DNA from: Thermus tenuipuniceus
GTDB lineage: Bacteria > Deinococcota > Deinococci > Deinococcales > Thermaceae
Direction of reading: 5' to 3'
DNA length: 61,262 nt
NCBI RefSeq assembly: GCF_002964845.1
Contig: NZ_PRDA01000018.1
Coordinates: 1 to 61,262 of the forward strand
Shown here: positions 1 to 7,085 of the stretch, piece by piece
Numbering within the stretch: the first letter of the stretch is position 1
Layout of the letters: every line of letters begins with the position of its first letter
Translations under genes and position numbers: made by a program
Notes under the pieces: model-generated
Told to the model about the DNA's origin: nothing
Database searches by the model: none
Seen by the model: the letters and a program-made list of their open reading frames with translations, nothing else

Positions 1-17
1 AGTGGTCCCCTGGCGCA

Positions 18-54
18 TGGGTATGCGGGGGGTGGATAAGTGCAAGTTTTGAGG
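18..54. repeat. IS-like terminal repeat, left end of window
   Basis: Bases 40-54 read GTGCAAGTTTTGAGG. The same 15 bases occur in inverted orientation at 61226-61240, and both copies are preceded on the outer side by TATGC followed, one base later, by GGG. This pattern fits the terminal inverted repeat of an insertion sequence lying just outside the window. No transposase is visible inside the window and I cannot name the element. The identity stops at base 54 (next base c here, t at the other end), which gives a likely junction with unique DNA. Confidence 0.5.
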
Positions 55-173
55 CTCGTATTCCTCTTCAGTTCTCGGTTCCTTCTCTAGGCGGCCAAGG
101 TCCGCTTCACCGCTTCGGCAACGCCCTAGCCCCTCCTGGGATGCGGGCTTCGGCGGCCGGGGCTAAGGAACCT

Positions 174-560
174 TTACCGCTTTTTAGCGCCCCGGACGAA
201 GGAGGCTGGCCCTAGGAAAGCCCTCAAAGTCCCCGCCGCGGCGGAGGCCGCCAGGCAGGCTTCCGTCCACAAGCGGGGCAGGAAACCCTTCGCCACCCCG
301 CGCCCCAGGGCCCGAGGCCCTTGGGTTCCTCCAGGAGCACCACGCCGCTCCTCACCCTATGGGTGCGGTACAGGCTTCAGGCCTCCCCCAGGGATAAGGG
401 CTTGCCCTCCATAGCCTTGGGTTTGGTGAGGGGGCGCACGAGGCCCAAGGCGCTGACGCGGCCAATGGCGGGGTCCTGCGCCACCCCCCAGTCGGGAAGT
501 GCCGGTTTGGCGCAAACCACAGGAAACACCCCCCCGGCCAGGCCGCCGGGAGGCAAAGGG
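174..560 (-). pseudogene. decayed gene remnant, family unknown
   Basis: On the minus strand a protein-like reading frame runs from about 560 down to a TGA at 377-379 (its last residues include RPLTKPKAMEGKPLSLGEA). It continues in the same frame past that stop (SLYRTHRVRSGVVLLEEPKG). A one-frame shift near 300 then leads into a second protein-like stretch (LPRLWTEACLAASAAAGTL) that ends in AKKR and a TAA at 174-176. No good start codon is seen, because the 5' part runs into tRNA-Arg. One in-frame stop plus one frameshift next to an IS-like end suggests a dead gene. I do not recognise the family. Bases 55-173 hold nothing I can support. Confidence 0.35.
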
Positions 561-574
561 TTTCGTCTTGGAGT

Positions 575-650
575 TGGCGGGCCCGGAGGGATTCGAACCC
601 CCGACCTACCGCTTAGAAGGCGGCTGCTCTGTCCCCTGAGCTACGGGCCC
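575..650 (-). tRNA. tRNA-Arg (anticodon TCT)
   Basis: The minus strand gives a full cloverleaf. The acceptor stem GGGCCCG pairs with CGGGCCC, the anticodon loop is CTTCTAA (anticodon TCT), the T arm has GGTTCGAATCC, and the CCA end is encoded at 575-577. It is the last of three co-oriented tRNAs and reads AGA codons, which are rare in this GC-rich genome. Confidence 0.95.
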
Positions 651-686
651 ACGAGAAAGGCCGGGGCGGTTTTCACCCCGGCCATC

Positions 687-762
687 TGGAGCGGGAGACG
701 GGACTCGAACCCGCGACCCTCGGCTTGGAAGGCCGATGCTCTACCAACTGAGCTACTCCCGC
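687..762 (-). tRNA. tRNA-Gly (anticodon TCC)
   Basis: The minus strand folds as a tRNA. The acceptor stem GCGGGAG pairs with CTCCCGC, the anticodon loop is CTTCCAA (anticodon TCC), the T arm has GGTTCGAGTCC, and CCA is encoded at 687-689. It reads GGA and probably GGG codons. Only one base separates it from tRNA-Pro, so the transcript must be cut by tRNA processing enzymes. Confidence 0.96.
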
Positions 763-763
763 G

Positions 764-840
764 TGGTCGGGGCGGCCCGATTTGAACGGGCGACCCCCTG
801 CTCCCAAAGCAGGTGCGCTACCGGCCTGCGCTACGCCCCG
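764..840 (-). tRNA. tRNA-Pro (anticodon TGG)
   Basis: The minus strand shows the acceptor stem CGGGGCG pairing with CGCCCCG, the anticodon loop TTTGGGA (anticodon TGG), the T arm GTTCAAATC, and an encoded CCA at 764-766. The sequence is close to the bacterial tRNA-Pro consensus. It is the first tRNA of the Pro-Gly-Arg unit and its 5' end lies about 25 bases from the -10 box of the divergent promoter. Confidence 0.96.
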
Positions 841-864
841 GGGCCTAAGGCCACCCCAGAGGCC

Positions 865-893
865 ACGATAACACTTGACCCCAAGAGGGTCAA
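865..893 (-). promoter_or_regulatory. promoter of the tRNA unit
   Basis: Minus strand: -35 TTGACC (893-888), a 17-base spacer and -10 TATCGT (870-865), placing the transcription start about 18 bases before tRNA-Pro. The -35 is one arm of the palindrome TTGACCC-N5-GGGTCAA (875-893). The other arm supplies the -35 for tatA. Confidence 0.6.
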
Positions 894-906
894 GGCATGC
901 TACAAT
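875..906 (+). promoter_or_regulatory. promoter of tatA
   Basis: Plus strand: -35 TTGACC (875-880), a long 20-base spacer and an extended -10 TGCTACAAT ending at 906. The ATG of tatA starts only six bases later, so the mRNA is probably leaderless. The -35 shares a perfect 7-base inverted repeat with the divergent tRNA promoter, so both polymerases compete for the same bases. Confidence 0.6.
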
Positions 907-912
907 GGCCCC

Positions 913-1077
913 ATGCGCTTAGGTCCCGTGGAAATCCTCCTTATCCTTCTCGTCATCCTCCTCCTCTTCGGCGCCAAGAAGCTTCCCGAGCTGGCCCGGG
1001 GCATTGGCCAGTCGGCCAGGGAGTTCAAAAAGGGTTTACAGGAGGGCGAGGAGAAGAAGGAAGAGCCTAAGGCCTGA
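913..1077 (+). CDS. tatA: Sec-independent translocase subunit TatA
   Basis: This 54-residue protein has the TatA layout: a short N-terminus, one hydrophobic helix (about residues 6-20), the [14 protein letters not shown] hinge and amphipathic helix, and a charged Glu/Lys-rich tail. TatA oligomers form the pore of the twin-arginine route that exports folded, cofactor-loaded proteins. The ATG at 913 is chosen because it sits six bases after a TACAAT box, which fits a leaderless mRNA, and because the hydrophobic helix begins at once. The 3' end overlaps the end of fdhD on the other strand by 11 bases. The nearby formate dehydrogenase is of a type often exported by Tat, but tatA has its own promoter. 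Confidence 0.92.
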   Translation: MRLGPVEILLILLVILLLFGAKKLPELARGIGQSAREFKKGLQEGEEKKEEPKA

Positions 1078-1804
1078 GAACCCCTTCGGGTACCGGCATA
1101 CCGCCTGGGGCGTAGAGGCGGTAGCCTGTTGGGCGCACGTAGGCTGCCAGGGCAAGGCCGTAGGCCCGGGCCAGGGCCACCGCAGGGGCAGTTGCCCCCG
1201 TGCGGCTTGCCAGGAGCACCGCGCCCATGCCAATGGCCTTGCCCGCCATCTCCTGGCTCACCCTGCCGGTTACCGCCAAGAGCACGGGAGGCCTCACGCC
1301 CTCCAGGAGCATGTACCCTGCCAGGCGGTCCACGGCGTTGTGGCGGCCGATGTCCTCGTTGAGGTAGAGAAGCCGTCCGGAAAGGTCAAAGAGGGCCGCT
1401 CCATGTATGCCCCGGGTCCGGGCGTAGCGCACCGCACGCTGGCGCAGTTGGGCCATGAGCTCCAGGGGCAGTTCGGGATCCAGGGGTACCTTCGGCAAGG
1501 GGGAAAGCCTGGGTTCACCATAGCGTAGCCCCGCGGCGCAACCGCTATCCCGCACCCCGACCCCCTTCTCGGGATCCCCGGGCAGGTCCACGGCCACCAC
1601 CCCTTGGCCCACCAGCCACCGCACCCCCTCGAGGCCCGAAAGCACCCCGCTCAGGAAGAGATGGCCTAGGGCGAGGTAGACCTCATCCCCAGGGGTATAG
1701 CTGAAGGAAGCCCAGGGCTTGCCGTTCACCAAGAGGAGGAATCGCTCCTCCTCCGGCAAGGGATAGGCCTCCTCCTGAAAGCGGCCCCCTTCAAACCTCC
1801 ACAT
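1067..1804 (-). CDS. fdhD: formate dehydrogenase sulfurtransferase FdhD
   Basis: This 245-residue protein matches FdhD in length and order. It has a conserved GCAAG segment holding the likely sulfur-carrying cysteine and the family block [12 protein letters not shown]. FdhD passes sulfur from a cysteine desulfurase to the molybdenum or tungsten bis-MGD cofactor, which activates formate dehydrogenase. Only one cysteine is seen at the active loop, where the E. coli protein has a CxxC. Its start overlaps the end of the fdhE-like gene by 14 bases, so it is the last gene of the fdh operon. The ATG at 1804 lies right next to a GGAGGAGG run, so translation is probably coupled to the upstream gene. 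Confidence 0.93.
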   Translation of the reverse strand: MWRFEGGRFQEEAYPLPEEERFLLLVNGKPWASFSYTPGDEVYLALGHLFLSGVLSGLEGVRWLVGQGVVAVDLPGDPEKGVGVRDSGCAAGLRYGEPRLSPLPKVPLDPELPLELMAQLRQRAVRYARTRGIHGAALFDLSGRLLYLNEDIGRHNAVDRLAGYMLLEGVRPPVLLAVTGRVSQEMAGKAIGMGAVLLASRTGATAPAVALARAYGLALAAYVRPTGYRLYAPGGMPVPEGVLRP

Positions 1805-2402
1805 CCTCCTCCTCCGCCAGGGCGTACCGAGCAGCCTGGGCCCTAAGGACAGGTAGATCCAGCTCCGCTTTCAGCCTCAGGTCCTGAACCACAAAGCGCT
1901 CCCCGCAGGAACGGCACACGTAAACCCGGTAAGGGCCCTCCTCGTAGTAGACCAGGTGGTCCGCTCGAGCCTCTCCACAGTAAGGGCAGGCTAAGCGCAA
2001 GGCCCGGAAGCTCGTATCGCAAAAGGCGCAGACGTGAAAGCGACGCCCTTCCGCATCGAGGTATCCCACATCTGGAAAACCTCCACACGCAGGGCAACGC
2101 TCCGCCCAATCCTTCCCTGGGAGGTCACTCTCCCCCTCTTCCGGCCAGGAAATAAGCCGCAAGGCCTGGTGAAGCCAAAAAGCATAAGCTGCATCCTCCG
2201 GAACCTCACCCCTTCGCAAGCGCTGCGCATCCTCCAAGAGCTTGTCTTGGGTAGGAAGCCGCACGCCGGAAAGTAGACCCGGAGCCACCTGCTCCACCGC
2301 CTGATGCACATCCAACAGAGCTTCTTTTAAAGCTTCCGGCCAGGGTTCTCGACGCCTCCCAAGCTGGCTCAACCTACGGTGCACCGCCTCCAGGATTTCC
2401 AC
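1791..2402 (-). CDS. fdhE: FdhE-like formate dehydrogenase accessory protein
   Basis: This 203-residue protein carries four CxxC pairs (CPAC, CAFC, CPYC, CRSC) in its C-terminal half, the pattern of the FdhE rubredoxin-like metal-binding domain. FdhE is needed for assembly of respiratory formate dehydrogenases. The N-terminal half is helical and divergent, and the protein is shorter than E. coli FdhE (about 309 residues). The GTG start at 2402 is chosen because an AGGGAGG ribosome site lies seven bases upstream. A strong hairpin separates it from the structural subunits, so it may be expressed at a lower level. Confidence 0.82.
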   Translation of the reverse strand: MEILEAVHRRLSQLGRRREPWPEALKEALLDVHQAVEQVAPGLLSGVRLPTQDKLLEDAQRLRRGEVPEDAAYAFWLHQALRLISWPEEGESDLPGKDWAERCPACGGFPDVGYLDAEGRRFHVCAFCDTSFRALRLACPYCGEARADHLVYYEEGPYRVYVCRSCGERFVVQDLRLKAELDLPVLRAQAARYALAEEEDVEV

Positions 2403-2430
2403 GGGTTTACCTCCCTTAGGGTAAAGGATA

Positions 2431-2454
2431 CCCCCGCCCCTTTAGGGGCGGGGG
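2431..2454 (-). terminator. hairpin between fdh structural and accessory genes
   Basis: A perfect 10-base stem (2431-2440 with 2445-2454) with loop TTTA. On the minus strand it follows the NrfD-like gene and precedes fdhE. There is no long T run after it, so it is likely a partial terminator or an mRNA-stabilising end that gives more structural than accessory mRNA. Confidence 0.55.
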
Positions 2455-2462
2455 CTTTAAGG

Positions 2463-3239
2463 TTACACTTGGCCTGCCATCACCACGAAGTAGCGGAGCA
2501 GGAAAGCCCCCACCAGGGTGAGAAGGGCCGCCAGGGCCACGTTCCTCCGCTCCAAGAAAAGGGGAAGACCCCATCCTACCACCACAAACCCCCAGAAGGC
2601 CCAGGCTAGAGGGCCCACCAGGAGGGCCAAAACGCCAGGAGTCGCAACCGGATACGTCCAGATGAGGTGCAAGGCCAAGACTGCCCCTTCCGCAAGGGCG
2701 GAGGCAGTGACCAAACGGCTCAGCTTCTCATGGGGATACCAAAGCTGCAAGAGCGCCCCTCCCGCCGTGGCCGCCGAGGCTAAGAAGAGCCAGGGAAGCA
2801 GGGGGGAGGCGTTCCAGAAGGGCTTGGCGGTTTGCATCAGGAGCACCGCGGTGTACCCCACCACCAAGGCCACCAGCACCGCCACTCCCTGCTGCACTCC
2901 CCTAGAGGTGGGCCTAAGGTAGACCCACAAAAGCCCAGCCCCAGCCAAGACCAAGAACCAACTGCCCAGCCACATGACCGAGGCCGGGTGAAAGCCGTTC
3001 AAGAAAAGGTTAAGAAACCGCAAAGGTTGGCCTAGGTCTATGACCAGCAAGCCAGCGCCCACCGCCACCCCCAGGAACGCCCACAGGGCGCTACGGCGCA
3101 CCAAGCCCTGGTCCTTGCCGTAGAAGAGGACGCTGAGCAAGTAAGCCCCCCCTGTGGCTCCCGCCAGGAAGAAGTAGAAGACAATCCAAAGACCCCAGTG
3201 CTCCTCGCCTATAGGGTTAGGAAAGTTTACAGTGATCAT
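2463..3239 (-). CDS. NrfD-family quinone-reactive membrane subunit of formate dehydrogenase
   Basis: This 258-residue protein has eight or so hydrophobic segments and the NrfD/PsrC look, including an early FFLAGATGGAYL helix and a DLGQPLRFLNL segment. NrfD-type subunits anchor molybdo-enzymes and exchange electrons with menaquinone without haem, in place of the FdnI cytochrome b. The start ATG overlaps the end of the FeS subunit gene (3236-3239, ATGA), so the two are translationally coupled. The order catalytic, FeS, membrane subunit points to a membrane-bound formate:quinone oxidoreductase. Confidence 0.88.
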   Translation of the reverse strand: MITVNFPNPIGEEHWGLWIVFYFFLAGATGGAYLLSVLFYGKDQGLVRRSALWAFLGVAVGAGLLVIDLGQPLRFLNLFLNGFHPASVMWLGSWFLVLAGAGLLWVYLRPTSRGVQQGVAVLVALVVGYTAVLLMQTAKPFWNASPLLPWLFLASAATAGGALLQLWYPHEKLSRLVTASALAEGAVLALHLIWTYPVATPGVLALLVGPLAWAFWGFVVVGWGLPLFLERRNVALAALLTLVGAFLLRYFVVMAGQV

Positions 3240-4012
3240 TGGCCGCCTCCTTTGAGGGCTTCGCGCCGCTCCACGATAAACTTAAGCCCCGCCCCCAGGA
3301 CCGCGGCGGCGATGCCAGCAGAGAGCCAGCCTGTGGCCGCCCGCTTTTCCGCCTCCCGGACCGCCTTAGGTAAGTCGTATTGGCTCGGGTGCTCGGTGAG
3401 CACATAGAGGATGTGGGTGCCCCCAAGCTCCGCTAGTCCGTAAACATTGGCCCTGGCATAACCCCGCTCCTTGAGCACCCGCAACCTCTCCTCTGCCAAA
3501 GCCCGGATCTCCTGATACGTCCCAAAGGTCAGGGCATCGGTGGGGCAGGCCTTGACGCAGGCCGGCTGGTCGCCATTGGAGATGCGATCGTAGCACATGG
3601 TGCACTTGTGGACCACCCCTTTAGCCTCGTCAAAGTGGACCGCCTCATAGGGGCAGGCCTGGACGCAGAAACGGCAACCGATGCAGGTCTTCTCGTCCAC
3701 CGTGACCACCCCGCCTTCCCGGTGGGCCATGGCCCCAGTGGGGCAGCTGGCCACGCAAGGGGCGTGGGTGCAGTGCATGCAAGACCCCCGGATGAAGTCA
3801 AAATAGGGGTCGCCATCCGGCCTCAAGCCCTCGTAGTAGCGCATGGAGATCCAGGTATGGGCCGTAAGCCTGGGGGGGTTGGCGTAGCTTCCCCGGTTCT
3901 CCGTTTTTTCCGCCTCGAGGTCATTCCACTGCTTGCAGGCCACCTGGCAGGCCTTGCAGCCGATGCAACGGCTAGCATCGAACAGGATGGCAAAATCGTT
4001 CGGGTTCGGCAT
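3236..4012 (-). CDS. formate dehydrogenase iron-sulfur subunit
   Basis: About 258 residues from the ATG at 4012, chosen because AGGAGG lies six bases upstream; an in-frame start eight codons earlier lacks this. Four cysteine clusters are visible (CIGCKACQVAC, CMHCTHAPCVASC, CIGCRFCVQAC and CTMC with CVKAC), as in the FdnH/HybA type that holds four [4Fe-4S] clusters. One hydrophobic C-terminal helix (TGWLSAGIAAAVLGAG) should anchor it in the membrane as in FdnH. It passes electrons from the catalytic subunit to the NrfD-like subunit. Confidence 0.92.
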   Translation of the reverse strand: MPNPNDFAILFDASRCIGCKACQVACKQWNDLEAEKTENRGSYANPPRLTAHTWISMRYYEGLRPDGDPYFDFIRGSCMHCTHAPCVASCPTGAMAHREGGVVTVDEKTCIGCRFCVQACPYEAVHFDEAKGVVHKCTMCYDRISNGDQPACVKACPTDALTFGTYQEIRALAEERLRVLKERGYARANVYGLAELGGTHILYVLTEHPSQYDLPKAVREAEKRAATGWLSAGIAAAVLGAGLKFIVERREALKGGGQ

Positions 4013-4022
4013 CCCCCACCTC

Positions 4023-6908
4023 CTACGCCTTCTCAATCCTCACCAAGAAGGCCTTAGTCTCCTGGATGAAGGTGTTGGGGTCCAGGGCCTGGGGGGTGAG
4101 CTGGTTGGCGGAGTCGCCCGGGTTCCCGCCCTGGTAACCCCAGTGGATGACGATGCCCACCTGGTGCAGGGTCTTATCCCCCACCTTCACCGGCTGGACC
4201 CTGGGGGTGACCAGGGCCACCGCCTTCATCTCGCCGCGGGCACTTTTGATGCGCACCCATTCCCCGTTCTTGACCCCCAGGCTCTTGGCCAGCTCCACGT
4301 CCATCTCCACGAAGGGGTCAGGCTGGAGCTCCAAAAGCCAGGGGACGTTGCGGCTCATCATCCCCGTGTGCCAGTGCTCGGTGAGGCGGTAGGTGGTGGC
4401 CACGATGGGGTACTCCTCGGGGGTGCCGTAGACGTCCAGGTCGCCCACCCAGACCTTGCACACCGGGTTCTTGTCCTGACCGGAGATCAGGTTGGCCAAG
4501 GCGCTCTCCCAGGGCTCGTAGTGCTCGGGCAGGGGACCGTCCTTGAGCTGGGCGGCAAAGAGACGGCCCACGCCTTCGGGAAGCATGATGAAGGGCAGGG
4601 CCTTCTCCGGGGGCGCCACGCCGTCGGGAACGTCCCCTTCCCACTTTTCCTCCTTAGGGTTCCAGCGCACCAGCCACTTGGCAGGGTTCCTGGGCTGGCC
4701 GTTGAGATCGGTGGAGGCCCGGTTGTAGAGGATGCGCCGGTTGGCGGGCCAGGCGTAGGCCCAGTTCTGGAAGAGCCCCAGGCCCAGGGGATGGGTATCC
4801 CTGGGATCGCGCCGGGCCATCTTATTCCCCTCCTCGGTGAAGGCTCCACAGTAAAGCCAGTTACCGCAGGCGGTGGTCCTGTCGTCCCGGAGGTCAGCGA
4901 ACTTGGCCATGAGCTTGCCGGTGGTAAGGTCGTAGCCGTTGTACTCCTTGGCCACCTCCTCCGCCATATGCTTGGAGTGCTCCCACCAGGAGAGGTTCAG
5001 GATGGCCTCCTTGTTGGGCCCGCCCTCCTCCGCATAGAGCTTCTCAAGGCGCCGTACCAGCTCGGTGAGGATCCAGAGTTCCTCCTTGGCTTCACCTGGA
5101 GGATCCAGGGCCTTGTCGTACCACTGGGCCCAGCGGCCGGTATTGGTGATGCTCCCGGACTTCTCCGCCCACACCGCCGAGGGCAGAAGGAAGACCTCGG
5201 TCTGGATCTCCTTGGGATTAACCCCGGGCCGCTTCCAGTGGGCGGCGGTCTCGGTCTCCATGGGGTCCACCACCACCAACCACTTCAGGTGGTCTAGGGC
5301 CTTCCGGGCCAGGTTGGCGTTGGCCGCCGAGTTGGCCGGGTTCTGACCAATGGCGATGAGCCCTTCGATCCGCCCAGCCAACATGGCGTGGAAGATGGCG
5401 TAGTGAGAATAATCGGCGCTCTTATCTGGAATCCCTCCCTTGTGAGGGGAAAGCTTGGGCAGGTAACCGTAGGCTTCCTTGGGATCCACCTTGGGCCACC
5501 AGGCCTTGAGCAGGCTGATGAAGTACTTGGGATAGTTCTGCCACCAGTTGGCGGAAGGCGCGTGGTTGGCCTTGTGTACCTTGGAAGCAATCCACTCCTC
5601 CAGGGTGGGCTTGTCCCCGGTGGGCAGGCCCAGGTATCCGGGGAGGTCGTGGTAAAGAAGGGCGAAGTCCGTGCTGCCCTGCACGTTGGAGTGGCCGCGG
5701 AGAGCGTTCACCCCGCCGCCGGGAAGGCCGATGTTGCCGAGAAGGAGCTGAACGATGGCGTAGGTGCGGATGTGCTGGGTACCGTAGGTGTGCTGGGTGG
5801 CCCCCATGGCGTAGGTGATGGTCCCGGCCCGGTCCGGGCGGCCCGTGGAGGAGTAAAGGTCGTAAATGGCCAAGAGCTTCTCCACGGGGATCCCGGTGAT
5901 CTTGGACACCACCTCGGGGGTGTAGCGCTCGTACTGCCGCTTCAGGATTTGGAACACGCACTGAGGGTCTTGCAGGGTAGGGTCGGTCTTGACCTGGCCG
6001 TTTTCGTCCACCTGGTAGGCCCAGGTGGTGGTGTCGTAGGACTTCTTCTCCGGATCGTAGCCGGAAAAGAGACCGTCCAGCTCCGTGGCGGTCTTGAACT
6101 CCGGGTGGACCAGGAAGGAGGCGTTGGTGTAGTGCTTGACATAGAACTCGTCGTAGCCTTTGTTTTCCAGGATATAGCGGATCATGCCGCCCATGAAGGC
6201 GATATCGGTGCCCGGGCGGATCTGGGCAAAGATATCGGCCTTGGAAGCCGTGCGATTAAAGCGGGGGTCCACCACGATGAGCTTGGCGCCGCGTTCCTTG
6301 GCCTCGAGGATCCAGCGGAAGGTGAGAGGGTGCTGTTCTGCTGGGTTCCCGCCTTGGACCAGGATGACGTCGGCGTTCTTGAAGTCAATGGGATGATTGG
6401 TCATGGCCCCGCGGCCGAAGCTGTTGCCCAGGGCCGGCACCGTGGAGGAGTGGCAGAGGCGGGCCTGGTGCTCAATGTAGACGATGCCCAGGGCCCGGAA
6501 GAACTTGCTCATGGCGTAGGCCTCCTCGTTGGAGCCCACGCTGGTGCCCAAGGTGGCGATGGACTCGGTGCGCCGCACCACCTGGCCTTGGTCGTCCACC
6601 TCCACCCAGCCGCGGTCCCGGGTGTCCTTGATGAGGCGCGCGATCCGGTCCAGGGCCCATTCCCAGTCCTTCTCCTCCCAGCGCTCAGAGCCCGGGGCCC
6701 GGTAGAGCACCTTGGTGACCCGGTATGGGCTTTGCACAAACCCCCGGGCCGCCTGGCTTTTGGAGCAAAGGGCCCCTTGGTTGATGGGGTGGTCGGGATC
6801 GCCCTCGAGGTTCACCAGCTTCCCCTCCTGCACCGCGGCGATCATGCCGCATCCCGTGGCGCAGTAAGGGCAGATGAGGGGCTTTTCCCCTATGGGCTTG
6901 CGCAGCAC
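4023..6908 (-). CDS. formate dehydrogenase catalytic subunit, cysteine form
   Basis: This 961-residue molybdopterin oxidoreductase begins with the FeS motif CPYCATGC (C13, C16, C20, with C48 further on). It then has ARLCHSSTVPAL, where Cys152-His153 replace the Sec-His of FdnG, and later the MGATQHTYGTQ and QNPANS blocks of the bis-MGD fold. It oxidises formate to CO2. No twin-arginine signal is present: the GTG at 6908 is the only start codon in this frame after an upstream stop, and the residues before it are not signal-like. Related FdnG proteins of about 1015 residues start with a Tat signal, so the location is uncertain. A TATAAG box lies about 70 bases upstream. Confidence 0.93.
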   Translation of the reverse strand: MLRKPIGEKPLICPYCATGCGMIAAVQEGKLVNLEGDPDHPINQGALCSKSQAARGFVQSPYRVTKVLYRAPGSERWEEKDWEWALDRIARLIKDTRDRGWVEVDDQGQVVRRTESIATLGTSVGSNEEAYAMSKFFRALGIVYIEHQARLCHSSTVPALGNSFGRGAMTNHPIDFKNADVILVQGGNPAEQHPLTFRWILEAKERGAKLIVVDPRFNRTASKADIFAQIRPGTDIAFMGGMIRYILENKGYDEFYVKHYTNASFLVHPEFKTATELDGLFSGYDPEKKSYDTTTWAYQVDENGQVKTDPTLQDPQCVFQILKRQYERYTPEVVSKITGIPVEKLLAIYDLYSSTGRPDRAGTITYAMGATQHTYGTQHIRTYAIVQLLLGNIGLPGGGVNALRGHSNVQGSTDFALLYHDLPGYLGLPTGDKPTLEEWIASKVHKANHAPSANWWQNYPKYFISLLKAWWPKVDPKEAYGYLPKLSPHKGGIPDKSADYSHYAIFHAMLAGRIEGLIAIGQNPANSAANANLARKALDHLKWLVVVDPMETETAAHWKRPGVNPKEIQTEVFLLPSAVWAEKSGSITNTGRWAQWYDKALDPPGEAKEELWILTELVRRLEKLYAEEGGPNKEAILNLSWWEHSKHMAEEVAKEYNGYDLTTGKLMAKFADLRDDRTTACGNWLYCGAFTEEGNKMARRDPRDTHPLGLGLFQNWAYAWPANRRILYNRASTDLNGQPRNPAKWLVRWNPKEEKWEGDVPDGVAPPEKALPFIMLPEGVGRLFAAQLKDGPLPEHYEPWESALANLISGQDKNPVCKVWVGDLDVYGTPEEYPIVATTYRLTEHWHTGMMSRNVPWLLELQPDPFVEMDVELAKSLGVKNGEWVRIKSARGEMKAVALVTPRVQPVKVGDKTLHQVGIVIHWGYQGGNPGDSANQLTPQALDPNTFIQETKAFLVRIEKA

Positions 6909-7019
6909 CGGCCGTTCACCCCGTGCCAGCCCGCGTTCCCAAAGGAGCGCCCCACCCGTTACCGCGCCTTCTCACCCCTTATACCCCCGCCCCGTTAGGC
7001 TGTCCAGGGGCAAAAGTCC

Positions 7020-7051
7020 TTAAAGGGCACCCCGTCCGGGATGCCCTTTAA
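7020..7051 (-). terminator. terminator after the TPR gene
   Basis: A perfect 10-base stem TTAAAGGGCA / TGCCCTTTAA (7020-7029 with 7042-7051) whose loop contains a further CCC/GGG pairing. On the minus strand it follows the TPR gene and is followed by ACTTTTG. It separates the hslVU-TPR unit from the fdh operon. Confidence 0.65.
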
Positions 7052-7085
7052 GTGATCTCATTCACTACCAGGTTGGCAATACCCC

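Noticed and set aside
377-379. In-frame TGA in the left remnant as a selenocysteine codon
   Set aside because: No SECIS-like hairpin is evident after it, the frame shifts later, and the formate dehydrogenase here uses cysteine; a decayed gene is simpler.
5388-6998. Long open frame opposite the formate dehydrogenase catalytic gene
   Set aside because: It is the GC-rich shadow of a clear 961-residue enzyme and shows Gly/Val/His-rich non-protein composition. The same applies to long open frames opposite lon (15121-16623), pnp (37701-39587) and RNase J (39593-41080).
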